Position numbers and translations under genes: made by a program. Below the pieces are notes generated by a model. The model was not told where the DNA came from. It ran no database searches and was given only the letters and a program-made list of their open reading frames with translations. DNA of 5,043 nt from Bacillota bacterium (GTDB taxonomy: Bacteria; Bacillota; Sulfobacillia; Symbiobacteriales; Symbiobacteriaceae): positions 1 through 5,043 of the forward strand of contig JAQBPS010000363.1 of NCBI GenBank assembly GCA_028287415.1. Direction: 5' to 3'. Shown piece after piece: positions 1-5,043 of this stretch (within the stretch, counting starts at the first letter, position 1; every line of letters starts with the position of its first letter).

Positions 1-106
1 ATTTGCCGTAAAGCTCCAGATCATCCGGACCGAGTCCAATTGTTTCGGCCACCGATGTAATGGGGGCCATCTTTGCTGACTGTGCAATCTCAATATCGGT
101 TGGCAA
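1..106 (-). CDS. fhs: Formate--tetrahydrofolate ligase (10-formyl-THF synthetase), N-terminal fragment
   Basis: This is the first 35 codons of a gene cut by the left edge of the window. The translation begins [20 protein letters not shown] and continues to [15 protein letters not shown]. It matches the conserved N-terminus of formate-THF ligases (SDIEIAQ..., then GL...DDLE.YGKYKAK). The enzyme joins formate to THF at the cost of ATP to give 10-formyl-THF, and can run in reverse to make ATP; it is cytosolic. I chose the TTG at 106-104 because AGGAGG lies 8 bases upstream (120-115) and the family signature begins straight after it. The ATG at codon 13 would remove the conserved DIEIAQ segment. 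It starts 12 bases after the fchA stop, so it is probably co-transcribed and translationally coupled. Here it is likely to handle the one-carbon unit released from histidine. Identification is firm despite the short length; only the start codon carries some doubt. The nucleotide-binding and catalytic parts lie outside the window. Confidence 0.9.
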   Translation of the reverse strand, partial: MPTDIEIAQSAKMAPITSVAETIGLGPDDLELYGK

Positions 107-114
107 CGAATCGT

Positions 115-120
115 CCTCCT
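115..120 (-). promoter_or_regulatory. Ribosome binding site of fhs, overlapping the fchA stop codon
   Basis: AGGAGG sits 8 bases upstream of the TTG start of fhs. Its first two bases are the last two bases of the fchA TAG stop (121-119). Ribosomes finishing fchA therefore stop on the fhs binding site, which fits translational coupling. The site supports the non-ATG start. Confidence 0.85.
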
Positions 121-766
121 ATGTCCGGGCGAGAAAGCGGGCCACCGGGTCCGGCGTCAGGGCCTGCATGGCTGCGGCCACCTCGTCCCGCTCTGCACGC
201 AGACGGGCGACCGTTTCGACCACACGCTGCCGGTAGCCTTCATCTTTCAGGCTGCCCAAATTGATGGCAACGTTCCACAGGGCGCCCTCAAACGAGGCCG
301 CAGCCGTGAGATACGCCACATAGGCGTCGCTGAGCGCATTGGTATTGCCGCGGTTGGCCGCAGCCAGGGCCACCCGCATGACCAGCAGGCCATGCGCCAT
401 CGTCTTGAGCGGCGCCTCCGTGGCCTGCCGGTAGCCGGCCTGCACAGCCTGCTGGCGCTGTGCTTTCTCTTCGTCTGTCCCCTTGGGCAGGGCAAAGGCG
501 GCCATCACCGCATTGAAGGCTGTCTGGTCCTCATCAGCGCAGGTGAAGAGGGCCTCCACTTCGCTGCGTCCCGTCACCTGAAGCTCCGCCATTTCCGCCT
601 GGACCCCTGCGTACTTCTCACGGCCGAGCGTCAGCCCTGCAACCATCGAGACGAGGGCGGCGCCCATCGCTCCGGCTACGGCCGCAGCCGCCCCGCCGCC
701 GGGCGCGGGGGTTCCGGCCGCCAGCTGCGAACAGAAGTTATCCAGGGTCTCATGCTTCGTCGCCAT
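119..766 (-). CDS. fchA: Formimidoyltetrahydrofolate cyclodeaminase (FchA/FTCD C-terminal domain type)
   Basis: This 215-residue protein is a complete stand-alone cyclodeaminase, close to the usual length of about 200-210. It converts 5-formimidoyl-THF to 5,10-methenyl-THF and ammonia in the cytosol, the step after formimidoyltransferase in histidine (and in some bacteria glycine or purine) breakdown. Family marks are TPAPGGGAAAA near residues 19-29 in the first helix, DEDQTAFNAVMAAFALPKG at 78-96, and GNTNALSDAYVA at 140-151 followed by FEGALWNVAINLGSLKD at 159-175. The protein is Ala-rich and helical, as in the family. The glycine turn reads GGGA where many relatives have GGGS. The ATG at 766 follows the stop of hutI by 4 bases and is preceded by a near-perfect ribosome binding site. 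In animals this domain is fused to the formimidoyltransferase; here the two are separate genes with hutI between them. It ends in TAG, inside the fhs ribosome binding site. Confidence 0.93.
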   Translation of the reverse strand: MATKHETLDNFCSQLAAGTPAPGGGAAAAVAGAMGAALVSMVAGLTLGREKYAGVQAEMAELQVTGRSEVEALFTCADEDQTAFNAVMAAFALPKGTDEEKAQRQQAVQAGYRQATEAPLKTMAHGLLVMRVALAAANRGNTNALSDAYVAYLTAAASFEGALWNVAINLGSLKDEGYRQRVVETVARLRAERDEVAAAMQALTPDPVARFLART

Positions 767-770
767 GAGG

Positions 771-780
771 TCACCTCCTT
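771..780 (-). promoter_or_regulatory. Ten-base Shine-Dalgarno of fchA, embedded in the end of hutI
   Basis: AAGGAGGTGA is a full ten-base complement to the typical Gram-positive 16S rRNA 3' tail. It ends 4 bases before the fchA ATG, so the AGGAGG core has 7-base spacing. The same bases encode the last two arginine codons of HutI (AGG AGG) and its TGA stop. This strong site predicts high fchA translation and coupling to hutI. Confidence 0.9.
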
Positions 781-2174
781 AGGAGCCGTCCTTCTTCGAC
801 GAGCAGGCGGCCGCGCTTGATCACGCAGGCGACCACGCCCTGTCCCATCCGGTAGGGAATGTGCTGATGGCCAGGCACGTCCAGAATCACGAAGTCGGCC
901 TGCTTGCCAATCTCCAGGCTGCCCACCCGGCCCTCCAGGCCGATCGCGGCCGCAGCGTTGATCGTGGCGGCGGCGAGGGCCTCACTGGGGTCCATGCGCA
1001 TGTGCATGCAGGCGAGGGTGATGATAAACGGCATGGCGTAAGCCGGGCAGGAGCCGGGGTTGAAGTCCGAACCCAGGGCGACCGTGCAGCCCAGCTCAAT
1101 CATGCGCCGGGCATTGGCGTAGGGCACGTCCATCAGGGAGAACGCGGTGCCGGGCAGGCAGACCGCAACGGTGCCGGCCTTCGCCATGGCTGCCAGGCCG
1201 CGCTCCGAGGCGAAGAGCAGGTGGTCTGCGCTGATTGCCCCCACCTCGGCGGCCAAGCTCGCGCCGCCCAGGTCGGAGAGCTCGTCAGCATGCACCTTGG
1301 GGCGCAGTCCGACGCGTTTCGCGGCCTGCAAAATCCGGCGGGACTGCTCAGCTGTGAAGACGCCCGCCTCGGCGAACACGTCGCAGAAAATGGCCAGCGG
1401 CCGCTCGTGCGGCAGCATGTGCCCCACCGCCCGCTCGAGCAGACTGATCAGCCCGGCATCCGCCTGCTCGGGGGTGGGTGCGGCGAGCGGGAGCATCTCC
1501 TCGCAGATCAGATCGACGTAGGCTTCCCGATCCTGCCGGTACTCCGGGGGGAACTCGTGCGCACCCATGAAAGTCGGGACAATGTCCAAATGGTGCCGCG
1601 CGGCCATCTCCCGGATCGCGGTCAGCTGCTTCACCTCGTCGACCGCTGTCAGGCCATACCCGGACTTGATTTCCACGGTGGTGGTGCCGGCCAGGGCAAG
1701 CAGATCCAGCCGCTTCAGCCCCAGTTCGACCAGGTCCGAGCATGCCGCCTCACGTGTGGCTCGGACGGTCGCTTGAATACCGCCACCCGCCCGTGCGATC
1801 TCGGCATAGGTTGCGCCCTGAAGGCGCATGGCAAATTCGTCCGCCCGGTCCCCGGCGAAGCACAGGTGGGTGTGCGGGTCGACAAAGCCCGGGATCACCG
1901 CCCGGCCGCGGGCATCAATAATCCGCGTGGAGGGCCCGGTCTGAACCCGCGCCAGCAACTCCTCGGTCGTGCCCACATCGACAATCATGCCCTGGTGAGC
2001 CGCCAGCGCGCCATTCGGCACCGCGCCCACGTCCCTCAGCCGGGCGCCCTTACGGGGCCCACCGGCCATCGTCACCAGCTCTCCGGCGTTGATCACCAGG
2101 AGATCCACCTCAGGGTTGGGCGCCTCGGGCGGGCGCACTTCGGAAACCAGTTCAGGCTGAGCACTTACATCCAT
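771..2174 (-). CDS. hutI: Imidazolonepropionase, with N-terminal extension and internal insertion
   Basis: HutI hydrolyses 4-imidazolone-5-propanoate to N-formimino-L-glutamate, the third step of histidine breakdown, in the cytosol. The amidohydrolase marks are all present: the metal-binding PHTH (His101, His103), VEIKSGYGL at 167-175, FMGAHEFP with His206, VHADE with His295 and Glu298, SADHL with His318, and LGSDFNPGS with Asp370. From memory of the B. subtilis enzyme (ligands His80, His82, His249, Asp324; His185 in the active site), the ligand spacing 295-370 is identical. His206 to His295 is about 25 residues longer, and the N-terminus about 21 longer. That explains 467 residues against the usual 405-420. 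The canonical domain start (DLLVINAGELVT) is at residue 24. I keep the ATG because GGGGTGA lies just upstream, while the in-frame GTGs at codons 13 and 23 lack a clear site. It begins 6 bases after the ftcD stop. No metal ligand is missing, so it should be active. Confidence 0.95.
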   Translation of the reverse strand: MDVSAQPELVSEVRPPEAPNPEVDLLVINAGELVTMAGGPRKGARLRDVGAVPNGALAAHQGMIVDVGTTEELLARVQTGPSTRIIDARGRAVIPGFVDPHTHLCFAGDRADEFAMRLQGATYAEIARAGGGIQATVRATREAACSDLVELGLKRLDLLALAGTTTVEIKSGYGLTAVDEVKQLTAIREMAARHHLDIVPTFMGAHEFPPEYRQDREAYVDLICEEMLPLAAPTPEQADAGLISLLERAVGHMLPHERPLAIFCDVFAEAGVFTAEQSRRILQAAKRVGLRPKVHADELSDLGGASLAAEVGAISADHLLFASERGLAAMAKAGTVAVCLPGTAFSLMDVPYANARRMIELGCTVALGSDFNPGSCPAYAMPFIITLACMHMRMDPSEALAAATINAAAAIGLEGRVGSLEIGKQADFVILDVPGHQHIPYRMGQGVVACVIKRGRLLVEEGRLLRR

Positions 2175-2180
2175 GTCTGA

Positions 2181-2187
2181 TCACCCC
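2181..2187 (-). promoter_or_regulatory. Ribosome binding site of hutI, overlapping the ftcD stop codon
   Basis: GGGGTGA lies 6 bases before the hutI ATG. Its last three bases are the TGA stop of ftcD. The GGTGA part pairs with the 16S tail. It is weaker than the fchA site, but it supports the ATG at 2174 and coupling to ftcD. Confidence 0.6.
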
Positions 2188-3083
2188 ATGAGCCGCTTTT
2201 CGAGCACCTGATCGGACTTGAAACCCTCCAGCCGCAGGTAGTGGCGCGCTGCGGCCACCATCGCGTCCATCGGTACCAGGCCCACGATTTCCGAGCCTAC
2301 AATTGGGACGCCGAAGCGCTCCGCCTCGATGCGGATCAGTTCAAACGCTCTGTGCAATGGCGTCTCCTTATAGTTGACCATATTCATAGAGACCTGCACC
2401 TGATTCCGCTCCGCGAGTGCAATAGCGAGGGCCTTGCAGCCGACAAACCCGCCATTCGAGCCTCGCACCGCCTTGGCAATTTTCTTCGCGATCTCCAGAT
2501 CGGCGGTGCCGAGGTTGACGTTGAAGGCGATCAGCGGCATACGGGCACCCACCGCCGTGCAGCCGGCCGTCGGGTGGATGGCGTTCGGCCCGAAGTCGGG
2601 CTGGCGCTCCGGATCCTGCCCGATCAAGTCGCGCAGCCCCTCGAACTGGCCGCGGCGCACATCGGCCAGGTTCTTGCGCGCCGGCTGGGTCGCCGCCTCC
2701 TCGTACAGGAAAACCGGGATGCCAAGCTGGCTGCCCATCGCCTCGCCCACCTGGCGGGCCAGGAGGACGCAATCCTTCATGTCGCAGCCTGAGATCGGAA
2801 TGAACGGGATCACGTCGACGGCGCCCATGCGGGGATGGTTGCCCCTGTGTTCGGTCAGGTCGATCAGCCGGGAGGCCGCATCTGCGCCCCGGACGGCCGC
2901 AGTGGCCACCTGCTCGGGGCCGCCCACGAAGGTGACCACAGTGCGGTTGTGATCGGCATCCGGCGCGACGGACAGGATGGTCACACCACAGGACTGGATC
3001 GCGCCGACAATCGCCTCGATCACCTCCGGGCGCCGCCCCTCGCTGAAGTTCGGCACGCACTCGATCACGGCAAACCGTTCCAC
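2181..3083 (-). CDS. ftcD: Glutamate formimidoyltransferase (stand-alone FTCD N-terminal domain type)
   Basis: The enzyme transfers the formimino group of N-formimino-L-glutamate to THF, releasing glutamate and 5-formimidoyl-THF for FchA. Family marks in the 300-residue product are IECVPNFSEGRR (7-18), DADHNRTVVTFVG (42-54), LTEHRGNHPRMGAVDVIPF (76-94, containing the conserved catalytic-type His83), GIPVFLYEEAA (121-131), DFGP then HPTAGCTAVGARMPLIAFNVNL (163-191), and a C-terminal segment with VSMNMVNYKETPLHRAFELI (231-250) and VGSEIVGLVP (262-271). Length fits the bacterial single-domain form; no cyclodeaminase domain follows. The open frame continues to an ATG at 3164, but that would overlap the methyltransferase end by 65 bases and add 27 residues without family similarity. 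I chose the GTG at 3083, preceded by AGGGGG with 10-base spacing, giving MERFAVIECVPNFSEG. A GTG five codons later is a weaker option. Its place directly before hutI, which makes its substrate, supports the role. Confidence 0.94.
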   Translation of the reverse strand: MERFAVIECVPNFSEGRRPEVIEAIVGAIQSCGVTILSVAPDADHNRTVVTFVGGPEQVATAAVRGADAASRLIDLTEHRGNHPRMGAVDVIPFIPISGCDMKDCVLLARQVGEAMGSQLGIPVFLYEEAATQPARKNLADVRRGQFEGLRDLIGQDPERQPDFGPNAIHPTAGCTAVGARMPLIAFNVNLGTADLEIAKKIAKAVRGSNGGFVGCKALAIALAERNQVQVSMNMVNYKETPLHRAFELIRIEAERFGVPIVGSEIVGLVPMDAMVAAARHYLRLEGFKSDQVLEKRLMG

Positions 3084-3093
3084 CGTTAATATG

Positions 3094-3099
3094 CCCCCT
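3094..3099 (-). promoter_or_regulatory. Ribosome binding site deciding the GTG start of ftcD
   Basis: AGGGGG follows directly on the TAG stop of the methyltransferase (3102-3100) and lies 10 bases before the GTG at 3083. It is an imperfect but purine-rich match. It favours the GTG over the upstream ATG at 3164, which lies inside the methyltransferase gene. Confidence 0.65.
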
Positions 3100-3876
3100 C
3101 TAGAATTGATACCAATCGGCCAGGAAGCGTTTCTGTATGGCGTAGGGCCGATCGAGATCGCCAAACTCCTGCTCAGCCCAGGGCTGCGTCAACCTCATGC
3201 CCTCCTGAATCAGGGCGTCATCCAGCTCCCAGGTGAAGGACATGGTCCGCTGGACGATGTGCGTGAGCGCCTTGCGGGGCGTCTCCGGCTCGGTCCAGGC
3301 GGCTACAGTATGCTGCTCGACCCGGGCGCCCCACTCCGCCAACAGGGCTTGTGCGGCGGGCGGATGAAAGGGCCGCCATTTGGCCCCGCTCATTTTGGCG
3401 ACGGTCTGACGGAAGTACTGACGAATCCGCTGCCGCGGTGCATCGTCATCGTGCGTCTCGTATCCCCACGCCAGTGCGCCGCCGGGCTTGAGAATCCGGC
3501 GAACCTGGGGGAGGGCGCGTGTCGGATCCACCAGATGGAGGATATGCACGGCGATCACCGCATCCTGACTCTGTGCGGGCACGGGGAGTTGCTCGTTGAT
3601 GTCGGCCAGGTGGAGCTGCGCCCTGTGGGGCTCGCCGCCAAGCTTCTCCCGGAGCCGGGCAACCATCTGCTCGGAAATATCGAACCCGGTGTAGCGAACG
3701 CCCTGGCGGATGAACGGCAGGGCGATCCGGCCCGTGCCCACGCCGATCTCTGCGATTGCGGGATCTGCCGGCAGGCGTGAGAGCACCCACTGGCAGATTT
3801 GCTCAGCGACACCGGGCGGCATGCCTCGGCTCTCATCGTACTGTTCGGAAACCCGGTCGAAGTTGTAATTCATCAT
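3100..3876 (-). CDS. Class I SAM-dependent methyltransferase, substrate unknown
   Basis: This 258-residue protein has a Rossmann-type methyltransferase fold of the Methyltransf_11/25 kind. In order it shows FDRVSEQYDESRG (6-18), typical of the N-terminal cap; glycine motif I IAEIGVGTGRIA (41-52); GFDISEQM (65-71) with Asp67 as the probable ribose-binding acid; LADINEQLP (90-98); motif IV DAVIAVHILHLV (105-116); and LKPGG (129-133). The C-terminal half (about 140-258) is rich in Trp, Arg and Gln and probably recognises the substrate; I do not recognise it. No signal peptide or membrane segment is visible. The open frame also allows a GTG at 3882, but the GGAG at 3889-3886 would be only 3 bases away. 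It is 9 bases from the ATG at 3876, so I start there; the next ATG, at 3873, is also possible. It lies 6 bases after the hutU stop and 16 before ftcD, so it belongs to the operon. No methylation step is known in this pathway, and its role is open. Confidence 0.88.
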   Translation of the reverse strand: MMNYNFDRVSEQYDESRGMPPGVAEQICQWVLSRLPADPAIAEIGVGTGRIALPFIRQGVRYTGFDISEQMVARLREKLGGEPHRAQLHLADINEQLPVPAQSQDAVIAVHILHLVDPTRALPQVRRILKPGGALAWGYETHDDDAPRQRIRQYFRQTVAKMSGAKWRPFHPPAAQALLAEWGARVEQHTVAAWTEPETPRKALTHIVQRTMSFTWELDDALIQEGMRLTQPWAEQEFGDLDRPYAIQKRFLADWYQF

Positions 3877-3882
3877 GCCCAC

Positions 3883-5043
3883 CTACTCCATCATGGGGAT
3901 GTGCACGCCCCGTTCTTTCGCCACCTGAATCGCCCGGTCGTAACCAGCGTCCGCGTGGCGGACCACGCCCATGCCGGGGTCGGTCGTCAGGACCCGCTCC
4001 AGCCGAAGCTCAGCGTCATCGCTGCCGTCCGCCACCACCACCATGCCGGCATGCTGGCTGTAGCCGATGCCTACGCCGCCGCCGTGATGGATGCTGACCC
4101 AGGAGGCGCCCGCCGCTGTGTTGACGAGTGCGTTGAGCAGCGGCCAGTCCGCGACGGCATCCGAGCCGTCCCGCATCGCCTCGGTCTCCCGGTTCGGGCT
4201 GGCGACAGAGCCGGCGTCCAGGTGGTCGCGGCCGATCACGATCGGCGCCTTGAGTTCGCCCCTGCGGACCATCTCGTTGAAGCGGAGCCCGGCCTTTACC
4301 CGCTCACCATAGCCGAGCCAGCAGATCCGGGCGGGGAGGCCCTGGAACTGGACCCGCTCGCGAGCCATCTTCAGCCAACGGTGGAGCGCCTCGTCCTCGG
4401 GGAAGAGCGCCATGATCGCTGCGTCGGTCCGGTAGATGTCCTCCGGGTCGCCCGAGAGGGCGACCCAGCGGAAAGGACCCTTCCCCTCGCAGAACAGCGG
4501 GCGGATGAAGGCGGGGACAAAGCCCGGGAAGGCGAACGCATCCTGCAGCCCTTCGTTGTGTGCCTGCTGCCGGATGTTGTTGCCGTAGTCAAAGACGACC
4601 GCGCCCGCCTTTTGCAGATCCAGCATCGCCTGGACATGTACCACCATACTCTTCTTGGCGCGGGCGATGTAGCCCTGCGGGTCAGCCGTGCGAAGGGCGG
4701 TGGCCTCCGCCGGCGTGAGCCCTGCGGGCACATACCCGTGCAGCGGGTCATGTGCGCTGGTCTGGTCGGTCACTGCGTCTGGTATAATGCCCCGGCGCAC
4801 AAACTCGGGCAAGATCTCCGCCGCATTGCCCAGGAGGCCGATGGAGAGCGCCTCGCCCTTTGCCTGCGCCGCACGGGCCATGGTGAGGGCCTCATCGAGG
4901 GTGGTGGCCATGCGGTCGAGGTAGCGGTGCTCCAGGCGGCGCCGGATGCGGGTTTCGTCGGCCTCGACAACGATCGCCACGCCCCCGTTCATGGTGACGG
5001 CGAGGGGCTGGGCGCCGCCCATGCCGCCGAGGCCGGCGGTCAG
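3883..5043 (-). CDS. hutU: Urocanate hydratase (urocanase), C-terminal two thirds
   Basis: Urocanase adds water to urocanate to give 4-imidazolone-5-propanoate, using tightly bound NAD+ as electrophile; it is a cytosolic homodimer. The window holds 386 residues, and the frame is open to the right edge (it enters as [21 protein letters not shown]). Compared with the usual 550-560 residues, about 165-170 N-terminal residues are missing, so the ATG at 5022 is internal. Visible marks are the [16 protein letters not shown]-binding segment, [62 protein letters not shown], and [14 protein letters not shown], whose Cys (codon 4323-4321) aligns with the active-site Cys410 of the Pseudomonas enzyme. 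Near the C-terminus are [26 protein letters not shown] and [16 protein letters not shown]. All are intact and the protein ends normally. It is the most upstream gene in view; the promoter and any hutH lie beyond the right edge or elsewhere. Confidence 0.97.
   Translation of the reverse strand: MTAGLGGMGGAQPLAVTMNGGVAIVVEADETRIRRRLEHRYLDRMATTLDEALTMARAAQAKGEALSIGLLGNAAEILPEFVRRGIIPDAVTDQTSAHDPLHGYVPAGLTPAEATALRTADPQGYIARAKKSMVVHVQAMLDLQKAGAVVFDYGNNIRQQAHNEGLQDAFAFPGFVPAFIRPLFCEGKGPFRWVALSGDPEDIYRTDAAIMALFPEDEALHRWLKMARERVQFQGLPARICWLGYGERVKAGLRFNEMVRRGELKAPIVIGRDHLDAGSVASPNRETEAMRDGSDAVADWPLLNALVNTAAGASWVSIHHGGGVGIGYSQHAGMVVVADGSDDAELRLERVLTTDPGMGVVRHADAGYDRAIQVAKERGVHIPMME
3886..3889 (-). promoter_or_regulatory. 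Ribosome binding site of the methyltransferase, inside the end of hutU
   Basis: GGAG directly precedes the hutU TAG stop and has 9-base spacing to the ATG at 3876. A second purine run, AGGTGG (3884-3879), would serve the neighbouring ATG at 3873. Both argue against the GTG at 3882 as the start. Confidence 0.55.

Noticed and set aside
107..118. A terminator or promoter between fchA and fhs, or in any other gap.
   Set aside because: The gaps are 4 to 16 bases and hold only ribosome binding sites; no room for, and no sign of, a hairpin with a T run or a -35/-10 pair.
861..2180. A 439-codon open frame on the plus strand opposite hutI, plus other long antisense frames (392-820, 2977-3780).
   Set aside because: They mirror real minus-strand genes in GC-rich DNA, have low-complexity His/Arg/Gly-rich translations without recognisable domains, and lack convincing ribosome binding sites. 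HutI and its neighbours fully explain these regions.
3084..3164. The longer ftcD start at ATG 3164, giving 27 more residues.
   Set aside because: It would overlap the methyltransferase by 65 bases, and the added residues do not resemble the family N-terminus. The GTG at 3083 has a ribosome binding site and gives a standard ECVPNFSEGR start.
4783..4788. TATAAT on the plus strand, preceded by TG-like bases, resembling an extended -10 promoter element.
   Set aside because: It lies within hutU, encodes part of the conserved [16 protein letters not shown] region, has no clear -35 partner at proper distance, and would drive transcription antisense to all genes here.
3883..5022. Reading the ATG at 5022 as the true start of a short urocanase.
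   Set aside because: The frame continues open to the window edge with LTAGLGG, part of the conserved NAD-binding segment, so the gene simply runs off the window.

Overview
The window is a slice of one tightly packed, minus-strand operon for histidine breakdown. It feeds the one-carbon unit of histidine into the tetrahydrofolate (THF) pool. Reading 5'->3' on the minus strand (high to low coordinates), the order is: hutU (urocanate hydratase, N-terminus off the right edge), a class I SAM-dependent methyltransferase of unknown substrate, a stand-alone glutamate formimidoyltransferase (ftcD-type), hutI (imidazolonepropionase), fchA (formimidoyl-THF cyclodeaminase), and the first 35 codons of fhs (formate-THF ligase), cut by the left edge. 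Gaps between genes are only about 4 to 16 bases. Every internal gene has a Shine-Dalgarno-like sequence in or next to the stop codon of the gene before it, which points to one transcript with translational coupling. I see no promoter, terminator, RNA gene, repeat, CRISPR array or mobile element.

How the genes work together (family knowledge): urocanate is hydrated by HutU to imidazolonepropionate, and HutI opens the ring to give N-formimino-L-glutamate. The formimidoyltransferase moves the formimino group to THF, releasing glutamate. FchA releases ammonia and leaves 5,10-methenyl-THF. After hydrolysis to 10-formyl-THF by an enzyme not in this window (FolD/Fch type), Fhs running in reverse can give formate, THF and ATP. 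The layout therefore implies the THF-dependent route rather than the HutG (formamide) or HutF/HutG (N-formylglutamate) routes, with possible ATP gain from the one-carbon unit. HutH (histidine ammonia-lyase) and FolD are not in view.

Organism: the DNA is GC-rich, the Shine-Dalgarno sequences are strong and Bacillus-like (one is a ten-base match to the 16S rRNA tail), and GTG and TTG starts are used. The split formimidoyltransferase and cyclodeaminase next to fhs suggest a high-GC Gram-positive member of the Bacillota (Symbiobacterium-like is my guess, low confidence) or a similar anaerobe or thermophile. This is inference, not an identification.

The most unusual points are the methyltransferase placed inside the hut/folate operon, an insertion of about 25 residues plus an N-terminal extension in HutI, a ribosome binding site that also encodes the last two arginines and stop codon of HutI, and a TTG start for fhs that is easy to miss.
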